Shown: in pieces, positions 24,421 through 34,192 of the stretch
How the letters are laid out: every line of letters begins with the position of its first letter
How positions within the stretch are numbered: position 1 is the first letter of the stretch
NCBI GenBank assembly: GCA_963721115.1
Contig: CAVRIA010000006.1
Span: 868,001-932,000, forward strand
Direction: 5' to 3'
Source of the DNA: CAVRIA01 sp963721115
Lineage (GTDB): Bacteria; Desulfobacterota; Binatia; HRBIN30; CADEER01
DNA length: 64,000 bases
Translations under genes and position numbers: made by a program
Notes under the pieces: generated by a model
What the model saw: only the letters and a program-made list of their open reading frames with translations
What the model was told of the DNA's origin: nothing
The model's database searches: none

Positions 24421-27400
24421 GGGAGGCGGGAGAACGCCCACAGCCGGGCGTGCTCGGGGTCGAGCACCCAGAGGCGGTCGCCGGGGCCGGCCAGGGCGCG
24501 GGTCTTGCGGCCGAAGGGCCGGGTGGACAGATCGCGCGCCGGGTCGGCCGCCATGCGGCGCTCGCCGTCGGTCCCGTAGACCTGCAGCGCGTCGCCGTCG
24601 GGCAGGATGATCCGGTCGCCGTCGAAGGTCCCGCCCGGCGCCTGCGCGCCGACCGGGAAGCGGCGCACGAACGCCGGCTCGAAGTCGCCGGCGGGCGAGT
24701 GGAGGAGGAGAGCCTCGCCGTTCCCCTCTTGTACGAGGACGTCGCCGTTCGGAGCGGCGACCAGGGTGAGCGGCCGATACATCCCGCCGGAGCCGCCCGC
24801 GAACGTCGTCACCTCGCGCACCACGTTGCCCTTCCGATCGAAGACGGCGATCGAGTTGCGGTGCGGGATGTTGGCGATGATCTCGTCGGGCCCCCAGAAG
24901 ACCAGCTCCGACTCCCAGACGAACCAGAGGTTCTGCCAGGAGGCGGTGCGCCGCCCGGCGGCGTCGAAGATCTGTGCGACGTTGCCGGTCAGGATCGCGG
25001 TGTTGCCCTCCGGGTCGACGGCGATGGAGCCGGCGTTCTGGTGCAGTGGCTGCTCGACCTCGAATTTCGCCACCCGGTCGCCGTTCGGCGCGATTCTCTC
25101 CACCCGCAGCGCGCCCTGCTCGAGCACGGCGACGCTGACGACGCCGCGCGCGTCGGCGCCGAGATCGACGGCACGGCCGCGAAACAGGGCGACCGACCTG
25201 CCGCCGGCGTAGCCCGGATACGTCTCGACGGCCGGTGCGCGAGCGGCCTCGAGCGCCGCGACGGCCGGCCCGACCAGATGGTCCGGCGGCAGTGGTGCCG
25301 GCGCGGGGGCCTCGGCTGGACGCACGTCCAGGCGCAGGGGCAGCGCGCAGTCGACGGGATCGGGCAGAGAGAGGGAGAACGGGTGAATGCCGGTCAGCAT
25401 CGGGCGGGGGGCGTCGAGCGCCGCGACTCGATCGTCGATGCGGACCTCCGCCTGCGGGCAGGGTGGATTGACGCCGAAGCCGTACCAGTCGTCGTGATCG
25501 AGAAGCACGCCGCCCTGTACCAGCATCCCCCCGGCGGGAGCGCCGCCCGTGGCGGCGGGACGCGGGCGGAGCCGCACTCCCCGGAGCACCCCGGTCGGAT
25601 CGACGCCGGGCGCGCCCGCTTCGAGCGCCGGCGCGCGCACGGCCGCCATGGCGTCCTCGTCGACCGTCATCGAGAACAGGGTCTGGCCGTTGATCGGGCT
25701 CCTGAACTCGCGCGCCTCGGCCGCCGGGTAGAGCTCCCGCAGCAGATCGACCTGCGGCTGGGTCTCCGGCTGCTCGAAGAGGAGGAAGGTGATGCGCTTC
25801 GGGTCGTAGGTCTTCTTCAGCTCCTCGACGCGCCCGGGTCGCATGCTCAGCGAGAAGACCAGGTCGTGGAAGTTGCAGCTCGGCTCGAGAGCGGTGGAGA
25901 GCCAGTCCTTCGGCTCGACCCCCTGCACGCAGATCGGACGGTCGAGAAACCGGTCGAGGTTGCCGAAGACGATGAGGTTCCGGAAGGCGGTGGGGAAGTT
26001 GGTGAAGATCGCGTCGCTGTGCTCGAAGATGGGCTCGGTGAACTGGATGTAGTCGCCGTAGAGGACGTGCTGCATGGGCAGGACGAAGTGCGAGACCAGG
26101 TTGGTGAGCGCCACGCCCGCCAGGGCGGCGGCGATCCCGAGGCCGGCGATCCAAGCCAGCAGGGCACCGGCGTACTGCCGCACCAGGCGTACGACGACGC
26201 CGCACATGACGCCGAAGATGACCTGGAAGGCGGGAAAGAACATCGCCATGCGGCGCGCCGCCGGCTCGGCGCTCATGATGCCGGGCAGGAGCGAGATGCC
26301 AGCCCAGGCGAGCAGCAGGAAGGCGCGGCGCTCGTAGATCTGGGCGAGGAAGTAGCCGAGGCCGATCGCTACGCCCACCACGATGCCGACGTTGATGGTC
26401 GTGCGGTGCGTGGGCGGTTGCGAGCGCACGTACCAGTGCGAGAATCCGTGCGCGAAGTACGCCATGTCGACGGCGACGTTGGCGAGGTTCTCGGACATCG
26501 ACACGGCCTGCAGGCGCAGCAGCTCGAGCGGGCTCGCCTGGTTGAACTCGCCCTGCTTGGTCCACACCGCGCCACCGTAGACGGCGGCCGGGTTGACGAA
26601 ACGCCACTCCCCGTCGTGCAGCGCCGCCTTGACGAAGGTGAGGCTGAACACCCACATCGCCACGCCGGCGGCGAGGATCGGCGCGACGTACCAGATCTTG
26701 CGCCACGCCCCGCGCACGAAAAGCACGGCGTGCGCGGCGACCAGCCCGGGCAGGACGAGAAGCGCCATGCACGTCGTGTAGAAGAAGCGGCACACGGGCG
26801 TGAGCAGGGCGGCCAGGAGGACGGCGAAGGGCGAGAAACGCTCCACCATCCACAGGGCGACGAAGGCCGTCGCCAGGGCGAGCGCGGCAATCGGGGCGAA
26901 GAAGGTGTTCTCGCTGCGCGCCCAGAAGAGCTGCTCCGGGGCGGAGAGGAAGAGGATGGTCGAAACGACGGCGGGGCCGCTGCCGGCAATGCGCCGCACC
27001 AGGAAGTACATCAGCGGCACGGTGGCGATCGTCCACAGGACGGCGCTGAGGCGCAGCGCGTAGATCGACGTGCCGAAGAGGTGGAAGACGAGGTACTGGG
27101 GGAAGATCTGGATCGCGCCGCCGTTGTTCTGCACGAAGCCGAAGTCCAGGTACGACGCGACGCCGTGCGCGGTGCGGCTCTGAATCCACCAGGACACCGT
27201 CTCCAGATCGAGGAAGTGCGAGTTCTCGGTCAGCGCATAGGTGCGGCTCAGCAGCGCGACCACGGTGAGCGCGAAGACCAGCCCGCATTCCCACGCCCAG
27301 GGCGGGCGCCAGAACGGCCGGGGCGAGCCGCCCGCGGGTGCCGGTGTCTCGCGACGGCGCCGCGGCAGGGGCAGGCGCGGGAAGCCGTCGAGCTTCGGTA

Positions 27401-27854
27401 TCGGCCAGCGGAGGCCGAGGACGAAGGCGCAGGCGACGCCCGCCGCATAGAGCGCCAGCGCCAGCGAGGTCCGGTCCTCCTGCAGGCAAACCTGCCCCCA
27501 GCTCGCCAGGCCGACCGCCGCCGCGATCAGGAGGACGGGAGCCGCCCGGCGCCCGGCGACGATCAGGCCGCCGAGCCCGACCAGGGCGCAGACCGAGGCG
27601 ACCGCCCAGCCGAGGAATCGGCTCTGGGCGATCATCCAGGCGGTCAGCGCCGAGCCGTCCGTGCGGAGCCACCCGATGATCGGGTCGAGGAACGGCAGGA
27701 TGCGTTCGCCGCGGGCGCTCTCGGCCGCGCCGACGAAGCCGACGGCGAGGAAGGCCAGCACCAGAGCCGCCGCCAGGGCCACGGCGCCCGGCCAGCGCCG
27801 CGGCCCGGATGCGCGACTGGCGACGTCCTCGCGGTACCGGTCGGAGCCCGTCAT
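24417..27854 (-). CDS. GT39/ArnT-like membrane protein with C-terminal beta-propeller-like domain
   Basis: A 1145-residue protein. Residues 15-590 are polytopic (about 14 spans); the first long outer loop contains ENSHFLDLETVSWWIQSRT, with D and E in the place of the catalytic acidic pair. Residues about 620-830 form an outer domain (SPINGQTLFSMTVDED, GMLVQGGVLLDHDDWYGFGV). Residues about 850-1140 look like a six-bladed propeller: NAGSIAVDPEGNTAILTGN, FWGPDEIIANIPHRN, LTLVAAPNGDVLVQEGNG, ALAGPGDRLWVLDPEHARLW. It probably transfers lipid-linked sugars on the periplasmic side. It is preceded by a GT2 gene only six bases upstream and overlaps the next GT2 gene, so it sits in the core of the operon. 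Confidence 0.8.
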   Translation of the reverse strand: MTGSDRYREDVASRASGPRRWPGAVALAAALVLAFLAVGFVGAAESARGERILPFLDPIIGWLRTDGSALTAWMIAQSRFLGWAVASVCALVGLGGLIVAGRRAAPVLLIAAAVGLASWGQVCLQEDRTSLALALYAAGVACAFVLGLRWPIPKLDGFPRLPLPRRRRETPAPAGGSPRPFWRPPWAWECGLVFALTVVALLSRTYALTENSHFLDLETVSWWIQSRTAHGVASYLDFGFVQNNGGAIQIFPQYLVFHLFGTSIYALRLSAVLWTIATVPLMYFLVRRIAGSGPAVVSTILFLSAPEQLFWARSENTFFAPIAALALATAFVALWMVERFSPFAVLLAALLTPVCRFFYTTCMALLVLPGLVAAHAVLFVRGAWRKIWYVAPILAAGVAMWVFSLTFVKAALHDGEWRFVNPAAVYGGAVWTKQGEFNQASPLELLRLQAVSMSENLANVAVDMAYFAHGFSHWYVRSQPPTHRTTINVGIVVGVAIGLGYFLAQIYERRAFLLLAWAGISLLPGIMSAEPAARRMAMFFPAFQVIFGVMCGVVVRLVRQYAGALLAWIAGLGIAAALAGVALTNLVSHFVLPMQHVLYGDYIQFTEPIFEHSDAIFTNFPTAFRNLIVFGNLDRFLDRPICVQGVEPKDWLSTALEPSCNFHDLVFSLSMRPGRVEELKKTYDPKRITFLLFEQPETQPQVDLLRELYPAAEAREFRSPINGQTLFSMTVDEDAMAAVRAPALEAGAPGVDPTGVLRGVRLRPRPAATGGAPAGGMLVQGGVLLDHDDWYGFGVNPPCPQAEVRIDDRVAALDAPRPMLTGIHPFSLSLPDPVDCALPLRLDVRPAEAPAPAPLPPDHLVGPAVAALEAARAPAVETYPGYAGGRSVALFRGRAVDLGADARGVVSVAVLEQGALRVERIAPNGDRVAKFEVEQPLHQNAGSIAVDPEGNTAILTGNVAQIFDAAGRRTASWQNLWFVWESELVFWGPDEIIANIPHRNSIAVFDRKGNVVREVTTFAGGSGGMYRPLTLVAAPNGDVLVQEGNGEALLLHSPAGDFEPAFVRRFPVGAQAPGGTFDGDRIILPDGDALQVYGTDGERRMAADPARDLSTRPFGRKTRALAGPGDRLWVLDPEHARLWAFSRLP

Positions 27855-27860
27855 GCCCGC

Positions 27861-29111
27861 TCAGGTCTCGTCGCCGGGCGCGATCCGCCGCGGCACCTCG
27901 AGCATGCTGAGGAAGAACGAGGAGAAGACGGTCTGCGCGCCGACGATCATCAGGGTCGAGGCCTGCAGGGCGGGGCGCACGGCGTTCAGGCGGCCGAGGC
28001 CACTGGCGAGCCAGTGGATCAGGATCGAGGCGTCGATGACGAAGCCGGCGAGGAAGAGCAGCGAGCCGACCGCGACGCCGCGCTCGAGGTTGAAGTAGCG
28101 CATCAGCACCTTGAGCGTGCGGTCCGGCGCGTACAGGCGGGCGGCGTGCGAGTAGACCTTGGCGAACAGGCCGGTGGTCAAGATCTGGAAGCCGAGGACG
28201 GTGAGCAGGCTGCCCAGCACCATGTAGTGGAGGTCGAAGTTGATTCCGCCGAGGCGGATGGGACCGCTGCCGAGGGCGATCAGGGGCACCAGGCCGAGCA
28301 TCATGCAGGCGCCGCCCGGGATCAGGAACAGATAGGTGGGCGAGAAAAGGAGCATGAAGCGCAGGTGCCGCCAGCCGTCCCGAAAGGAGCGCAGGTGGGG
28401 TGGCCGGCTGCGGCCGTCCGGATGCAGGGTGATGGGGATCTCCACGACGCGCAGGCCGCCGAGGGCGGCCTTGATCACCATCTCGGAGGCGAACTCCATG
28501 CCGGTGGTCTGCAGCTGCATGCGGCGGTAGGCGTCCTTGGTGAAGCCGCGCATGCCGCAGTGGGCGTCGGAGATGCCGGTGCGGAAGAGCACGTTGAGCA
28601 GCCCGGTGAGGAACGGGTTGCCGATCCAGCGGTGCAGCCAGGGCATGGCGCCGGGCTCGATCACGCCCTTGATGCGGGTCCCCATCACCAGGTCCGCTCC
28701 CCCGCGCAGCCCCTCGATGAACCGTTCGAGGTCGGTGAGATCGTACGAGTCGTCCGCGTCGGCCATGATGAGGAACGGGGCGCGCGCTTCCTCGGCGCCG
28801 CGCATGAGGGCGCTACCGTAGCCGCGCCGCGTCTCGTCGACGACGCGAGCCCCGCAGCGCCGGGCGATCTCCTGCGAGCCGTCCGTCGAGCCGTTGTCGA
28901 TGACCACCACCTCGCCGCGCACGCCCAGCCTGTCCAGTGTTCCCAGCGCCTTCTTGACGCACGTCTCCAGTGTCTCCGCCTCGTTCAGGCAGGGGAGGAT
29001 CACGGATACCTCGAACACCTCTCCGGTGGCCGCCGGAACGGAAGCGGCGCCGTTCGGGTTCGGCCCCGGCGCGGCCGCCGGGGGCACGCTTTTCGCGTCA
29101 CCAGCCATCAT
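27861..29111 (-). CDS. GT2 glycosyltransferase with four C-terminal membrane helices
   Basis: A 416-residue enzyme (ATG 29111; a second ATG follows at once at 29108). GT-A motifs: SVILPCLNEAETLE, VVIDNGSTDGSQ and IMADADDSYDLTD, where the DAD triplet binds the sugar nucleotide metal, then MGTRIKGVIEPGAMPWLHR. After residue 245 there are four hydrophobic segments. This dolichyl-phosphate glucosyltransferase-like type is common in bacterial glycan clusters and is expected to load a polyprenyl phosphate or extend a lipid-linked glycan. The downstream GT39-propeller gene starts six bases after the stop; the upstream giant fusion gene ends about 60 bases before. Confidence 0.88.
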   Translation of the reverse strand: MMAGDAKSVPPAAAPGPNPNGAASVPAATGEVFEVSVILPCLNEAETLETCVKKALGTLDRLGVRGEVVVIDNGSTDGSQEIARRCGARVVDETRRGYGSALMRGAEEARAPFLIMADADDSYDLTDLERFIEGLRGGADLVMGTRIKGVIEPGAMPWLHRWIGNPFLTGLLNVLFRTGISDAHCGMRGFTKDAYRRMQLQTTGMEFASEMVIKAALGGLRVVEIPITLHPDGRSRPPHLRSFRDGWRHLRFMLLFSPTYLFLIPGGACMMLGLVPLIALGSGPIRLGGINFDLHYMVLGSLLTVLGFQILTTGLFAKVYSHAARLYAPDRTLKVLMRYFNLERGVAVGSLLFLAGFVIDASILIHWLASGLGRLNAVRPALQASTLMIVGAQTVFSSFFLSMLEVPRRIAPGDET

Positions 29112-29172
29112 GGCACGGCGCAGTGTACAGACCGTTGCCCGGGGCGGCAAGAATGAATGATCGCGCCGCTGT

Positions 29173-32100
29173 TCAATGCCCGGCCTTGGGAAGCGGCACG
29201 CGCACGAGGCGGTTCTCGAGGTCGCTGACGATGAGCTCCCGCGTCTCCTTCATCCAGCCGATGCCCATCGGGCGCTGGAAGAGACCGCCCGGATCCTCCG
29301 AGCCGACCAGCTCCTTCAACAGGTTGCCCTCGCGGTCGTAGGCCCGCACCGCGCGGAGCAACGGCACGGTGACCCAGATGGCGTCGTCGGGGGCGATGAC
29401 GACGTGCGGCTCGGAAAACACCTTGCTCTCCCAGCCGGGGACGGCGAACTGCCCGAGCAGCCTGCCGTTGCGGTCGAAGATCTGCAGCCGCCCGTTGCCG
29501 TTGTCGCAGACGTAGACGTTGCCCTTGGCGTCGGTGGTGATGCCCGTCGGCTCCGTGAACTGTCCGGGCGCCGAGCCCAACCCGCCCCAGCTGAACTCGT
29601 TCTGCCCCTCGGCGTCGAAGCGCCGGATCTTGTGGTTGCCGGTGTCGGCCAGGTAGACCGTTCCGTCGGCGGCGACGGCGATGCCGCGCGGGCCGTAGAA
29701 GGCGCCGCCCCACTCGCGCACGTACTTTCCGTCCGGTGTGAACACCTGCACGCGCTGGTTCCAGGTGTCGGCGACGTAGACGTTGCCGTGCGGGCCGACG
29801 GCGACGTCGCCGGGCTGCTTGAACTGACCGGGCAGGTTGCCGCGGTCCCCCCAGCCGAGGATGAAGTCCAGGTTGTGGTCGTACTTCTGGATGCGGTCGT
29901 TGCCGAAGTCGGCCACGTAGACGTCGCCCTGGGCGTCGATCGAGAGGCCACGCGGCTGGCGCAGCGAGCCCGGCTGCGTCTGGACGGCGACCTCCTCGCC
30001 CTCCTCGACACGCGGGACCTCCTCGATGGTCGTGATCGGCATCGCGCCGGTGAACTGGCCGTGCACGGCGAAGATGGTGACGCCGGCGTTCTGGTACACC
30101 GGCTCGAGGAGATCGCTCCAGGCGTTGAAAAGGTCCAGGTTGCCGCCGGCGTACTCGCGCCTCTCGAGGCGGCCGACGTAGACCAGTGCGATATGGTACT
30201 TCTGCAGGATCTCCTTGACCACCGGCTCCTTGTCGCTGGTGTAGAGAAGCTTGAGGTCCGCCTTGCGGCGGTTGATGTCCGGCCAGTCGTGCGCGCGCTG
30301 GTGGACGTGGTAATCCCAGCCGAGGACGGTCGGCAGGCCGGTGTTCATCGAGACGCGGGCGAAGTCCTGATAGGAGGGGCCGTACGCCTCCGCGATCACC
30401 GGAATGCCCTCGATGTTGTCGTTCAGCCACTCGTAGGCGGCGCGCTCGTGCGGGTCGCGTTGAACCAGGTACTCGGTCCCGTCCAGCGTCGGCCGCGGGC
30501 CCGGGACGCGTTTCAGCGTCACCACCGCGTAGACGCCCGAGCCGGTCGTGAACAGCGCCAGGGCGAGCAGTACCACGAGGCCCGCCTGCCAGGCGTGGCG
30601 CAGCAGGCGCGACTGGATGAGGCCGCGCCACAGGTGGAACACCGCCACGGCGCAGGCGCCGCCGAACAGGAACCAGGTCTCCAGGTAGAACTTGAAGAGC
30701 GTGTTCATCCGGTCCCAGACGTAGACGATGTCGGTCCCGGCGGTGATGGCGAAGGCGAAGGCGAACATGACCGCGACGATGCGGCGCGTCATGCTCACCG
30801 GTCGGTGCAGCGCGACGTTCAGGGCGAGCAGCGAGAGGATGGCCAGACCGATGCGCAGCGTCCCCCTTGCTTGCAGGGCGGGCGGCAGTTGCAGGAACTT
30901 CTGGACGACCGGCAGCGACAGCGCGAAGCAGGCCGCCACGGTCAGCCCGACGACCCACATGGCCAGCGTGCGCACCAAGCCGACGCGCTGCCGGCCCGGC
31001 GGCAGCAGCACCCGCCGCCAGAGGGCGAACAGGAAGGGGACGGCGATGAACAGGAACAGGCCGAAGATGTTGGCGAAGTCGTAGAAGTTGGCGAACTGCT
31101 CGGTCTCGAAGCCCCAGTTGCGCGGCGGCGGCGTGAAGTTGGCCCAGAAGGGCAGGAAGAAGACGTAGGCGATTCCGACGACGCCGATGGTGGGAATCAC
31201 CGCGCCGGGCAGGAACACCAGCAGGGCGAGAAGGCCGAGCGACACCTCCAGGCTGGGGAGGACCGCGGACAGCGTGGGGCCGAGGTCGGGGAGCCGGGCC
31301 GAGAGCTGCGGGGCGAAGTCGTGGACGAGCCTCGGCAGCGCCAGGGTCACGAGCAGCAGGGCGAGAAGCGCGATGGCCACCAGTGTGCGTCGCAGGCTGA
31401 CGCGGCCGCGCGCCAGGTACACGCAGCCGAGCAGGAACGGGAAGAACAGGACGTAGGTCGGCGAGCTCCAGCCGTTGGTGACCATGATGGCGCCGAGCGT
31501 GAGCCCGAGCAGCAGGAACAGCGGCGCCGACTGGATGGGGCGCATGACGTCGTGGCGGCGCACCCACCACACGGCGAGGGCGAGGAAGGTGAGCGAGAAC
31601 GGCATCACCAGCACGTGCGCGTGCAGGTCGGCGAACAGGAAGCTCCACACCGGGTACTCGTTGATCGTGTCCTTGATGACCCGCGACGTCGCCCAGAAGT
31701 AATCGAAGTTCATGACGTGGCGGTGCAGGATCTCGCGCAGCCCGGCGAGGTTGCCGAGCACGGTGACCAGCGCCGCCGCCAGCAGGCCGACGCGCCAGCG
31801 CTCGCTGATGGCGCAGCCCAGGGCGAACGCCGCGCTGGCGGTCAGCGCCCCGAACAGGGCGATGCCGAGGTTGAACGTGAGGCCGGGGTGGATGTGGCAC
31901 GCCTTGCCGAGGGCCGCCACCACGTAGTGCCCGAAGTACGTGTAGTAGAGCAGCGAGCCCGAGAACCACGGCTCCGGCGGCGGCAGGTGAGGGCTGCGGT
32001 AGAGGGCGTTGAGGAAGGAGAAGTCCATCGGCTTCTCGCCCCAGAAGATCGCGGGGTTGAAGGCGCGGATGACGAGAAAGAAGAAGAACACCCCCCAGAA

Positions 32101-34146
32101 GAGAGCCTCCGTCGCCGCCCACTCGGAGCGCAGGGGCACGCGCAGCCAGCGGCGCCGCGCCAGGAAGCCGAGCAGGACCAGCAGCCCGGCCGCGGCGAGC
32201 AACGTGCCGCGCGTGAAGTCGAGCTGCCCCAGGCTCACCACCAGCCACGGAGCGTAGGCGAAGAACAGGATGCCGAGGACCTTGGAGAGGGCGTAGCAGC
32301 CGGTGACCGGCAGCCAGCGGTAGAGGATCGCGTAGGCGCTCAGGCCGAGCACCTCGACGAGAATGGCGAACCACAGCAGCGCCAGGCCGCTGGAGCGGAC
32401 CATCGGGCTCTCGTGGCCGCCCTCGGTGGCGCCGCCCTCTCCCGCCTGCGCGAGCAGCAGGTCGGTGCGGTCGAGCTTCTTCGACGGGATGCCGCGCCGC
32501 ACCTTCTCGAGGATCTCCTCGGAGCTCAGGTGCCCGGTGTTCTTGAAGATCAGGACCTTGGGGTGGTCGTAGACGGTGATCGACTCGTCCGCCAGCTCGT
32601 CCGGCAGCTCGAAGCCGAACAGGCTCGGGCGCGAGGCGTAGTCGTAGACCAGCGTGTAGCCGAGGTCGCCGGCGAACAGCAGGTAGAAGTAGTTGTTGGT
32701 GAGCGGGTACTTCTGCGGCGCGCGGGTGATGGCGCCATACAGCCGCTTGGTCTGGAAGGCCAGGTAGTCGCCCTTGGCGAGCTGCTGGGTGATGAAGCCC
32801 ATCTTGATCTCGCCGTCGTAGTAGGGGAGCTCGACCACCTTGAGATCGTGCGGCGGGCGGTGCGGCAGGCTGAACGGGAAGCCCTCGTCCCAGTGCTGGG
32901 TGAGCAGGGTGCTGCCGGCCGGGATGTTGCGGTAGACCCAGTCGGAGGCGGTGACCTCGGTGTGCGGGCGCTGGTAGATCGACAGGAAGGCGAGCAGCTG
33001 CGCCACCGTCATGCCGACCACCGTCCACAGCGCCACTCGCCCGAGGCGCGAGCGCTGCGCCTTCTCCCACAGCCACGCCGCCGCCCACAGGATGACGATC
33101 GGGTAGATCGGCAGCAGGTAGCGGACGAACTTCACCTCGAACCAGCCGGTGACCAGGAAGTAGGGGAGGACCCAGGAGAGCAGCACGAGCTGCGCGCCCG
33201 AGCGGTCGCGGGCGACGTTGACGGTCTGCTTGGCGGTGGCCCACAGCGCCGCCAGGCCGAGGGCCGGCCCCATGCACCAGAGGACGATCTGCTCGATCTC
33301 GTAAAGGTACTTGGGCACGCCGATGTACTGGTTGGTGTAGGGCAGCAGGCCGGCGTGGCGCACCATGTTGCTCTGCTCGGTGATCTGGCGGCTGAAGGTC
33401 GGGAAGTCGAGGATGGCGTAGGGCTGGCCGACGACGAAGCCGGCGGCGACCGCGAGCAGTGCGGCGACTCCCTTGCCGAAGACCGGCGCGAAGCGGCGCT
33501 CGACGAAGAGGCGGAAGAGGATGGCCACGCCGAGCGGCGCCAGCAGGGGCATGGCGCTGAACTTGGTGGCGCCGGCGAGCCCGATGGCCAGGCCGGAGTA
33601 GACGTAGTCGCGCGTGCGACCGCGCTGGACGAGTCCGATGAGAAAGTACAGGGCGACCAGGACGACCAGGGTCAGGAAGACGTCGGTCGCCATGAAATGC
33701 GAGTTCTGCACGTGCAGGACGCAGGCGGCGAGCAGGCCCCCCGCCAACATGCCGACCTGGAAGTTGTAGAGCCGCGCCCCGAGCAGGGCGAGCAGCAGCA
33801 CGGTCAGGGTGCCGACGAAGGCGCTGACGCCGCGGCCGACGAGGATGCGCTCGTCATAGCCGCGCAGGGCGGGGATGTTGGCCAGCGTCGAGGTGACGAT
33901 GCCGTCGATGTAGAGGGGGAACGACCCGTAGGCGAAGAACTTCGGGTTGAGCTGCGGGTGGCTGGGATCGAAGGAGAGTCGGCCGACCGCGTCGGCGATG
34001 GCGCGCTCGTCCGGGTGGAAGTGGTGGCGCTGGTCGAAGTCGAGCCCGATGAAGCGCACCATGGCCGCGAACAGCACCAGGGCGGCCAACCAGGCGAGTC
34101 GAGAGCGGGTTGCCGGAGCGCGGCCGGTTGAGACGGTGTTTCCCAT
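29173..34146 (-). CDS. Giant fusion: GT39-like + DUF2298 (Chlor_Arch_YYY) + NHL propeller
   Basis: A 1657-residue protein with three parts. Residues 1-600: GT39/PMT-like polytopic domain with DQRHHFHPDERAIADA in the first outer loop (D and E). Residues about 620-1380: a DUF2298/Chlor_Arch_YYY domain, clearly like the stand-alone protein at 36112: GEKPMDFSFLNAL, SGSLLYYTYFGHYV, INEYPVWSFLFADLHAHVL, MNTLFKFYLETW and NTGLPTVLGWDYHVH. Residues about 1400-1655: six NHL repeats (LSIDAQGDVYVADFGNDRI, VAVGPHGNVYVADTWNQRV and more). About 25 membrane spans are expected. The gene is intact with no frameshift over 5 kb, which argues for function. ATG 34146 is used because the first helix starts nearby. 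Role inferred: surface glycan assembly or polymer transfer; no enzyme activity is proven for DUF2298. Confidence 0.85.
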   Translation of the reverse strand: MGNTVSTGRAPATRSRLAWLAALVLFAAMVRFIGLDFDQRHHFHPDERAIADAVGRLSFDPSHPQLNPKFFAYGSFPLYIDGIVTSTLANIPALRGYDERILVGRGVSAFVGTLTVLLLALLGARLYNFQVGMLAGGLLAACVLHVQNSHFMATDVFLTLVVLVALYFLIGLVQRGRTRDYVYSGLAIGLAGATKFSAMPLLAPLGVAILFRLFVERRFAPVFGKGVAALLAVAAGFVVGQPYAILDFPTFSRQITEQSNMVRHAGLLPYTNQYIGVPKYLYEIEQIVLWCMGPALGLAALWATAKQTVNVARDRSGAQLVLLSWVLPYFLVTGWFEVKFVRYLLPIYPIVILWAAAWLWEKAQRSRLGRVALWTVVGMTVAQLLAFLSIYQRPHTEVTASDWVYRNIPAGSTLLTQHWDEGFPFSLPHRPPHDLKVVELPYYDGEIKMGFITQQLAKGDYLAFQTKRLYGAITRAPQKYPLTNNYFYLLFAGDLGYTLVYDYASRPSLFGFELPDELADESITVYDHPKVLIFKNTGHLSSEEILEKVRRGIPSKKLDRTDLLLAQAGEGGATEGGHESPMVRSSGLALLWFAILVEVLGLSAYAILYRWLPVTGCYALSKVLGILFFAYAPWLVVSLGQLDFTRGTLLAAAGLLVLLGFLARRRWLRVPLRSEWAATEALFWGVFFFFLVIRAFNPAIFWGEKPMDFSFLNALYRSPHLPPPEPWFSGSLLYYTYFGHYVVAALGKACHIHPGLTFNLGIALFGALTASAAFALGCAISERWRVGLLAAALVTVLGNLAGLREILHRHVMNFDYFWATSRVIKDTINEYPVWSFLFADLHAHVLVMPFSLTFLALAVWWVRRHDVMRPIQSAPLFLLLGLTLGAIMVTNGWSSPTYVLFFPFLLGCVYLARGRVSLRRTLVAIALLALLLVTLALPRLVHDFAPQLSARLPDLGPTLSAVLPSLEVSLGLLALLVFLPGAVIPTIGVVGIAYVFFLPFWANFTPPPRNWGFETEQFANFYDFANIFGLFLFIAVPFLFALWRRVLLPPGRQRVGLVRTLAMWVVGLTVAACFALSLPVVQKFLQLPPALQARGTLRIGLAILSLLALNVALHRPVSMTRRIVAVMFAFAFAITAGTDIVYVWDRMNTLFKFYLETWFLFGGACAVAVFHLWRGLIQSRLLRHAWQAGLVVLLALALFTTGSGVYAVVTLKRVPGPRPTLDGTEYLVQRDPHERAAYEWLNDNIEGIPVIAEAYGPSYQDFARVSMNTGLPTVLGWDYHVHQRAHDWPDINRRKADLKLLYTSDKEPVVKEILQKYHIALVYVGRLERREYAGGNLDLFNAWSDLLEPVYQNAGVTIFAVHGQFTGAMPITTIEEVPRVEEGEEVAVQTQPGSLRQPRGLSIDAQGDVYVADFGNDRIQKYDHNLDFILGWGDRGNLPGQFKQPGDVAVGPHGNVYVADTWNQRVQVFTPDGKYVREWGGAFYGPRGIAVAADGTVYLADTGNHKIRRFDAEGQNEFSWGGLGSAPGQFTEPTGITTDAKGNVYVCDNGNGRLQIFDRNGRLLGQFAVPGWESKVFSEPHVVIAPDDAIWVTVPLLRAVRAYDREGNLLKELVGSEDPGGLFQRPMGIGWMKETRELIVSDLENRLVRVPLPKAGH

Positions 34147-34192
34147 TCCCAAAATGGTGCGCAAGCTATACAGATCGACGCGGCATTGCAAT

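Noticed and set aside
24351..29156. Plus-strand open frame of 1601 codons opposite the glycan operon
   Set aside because: It lies antisense to two well-supported genes, and its composition (Gly/Arg/Asp/His-rich) is that of a third-position GC shadow.
29176..34131. Plus-strand open frame of 1651 codons opposite the giant fusion gene
   Set aside because: Antisense shadow of the GT39-DUF2298-NHL gene, with no ribosome site and no recognisable domain.
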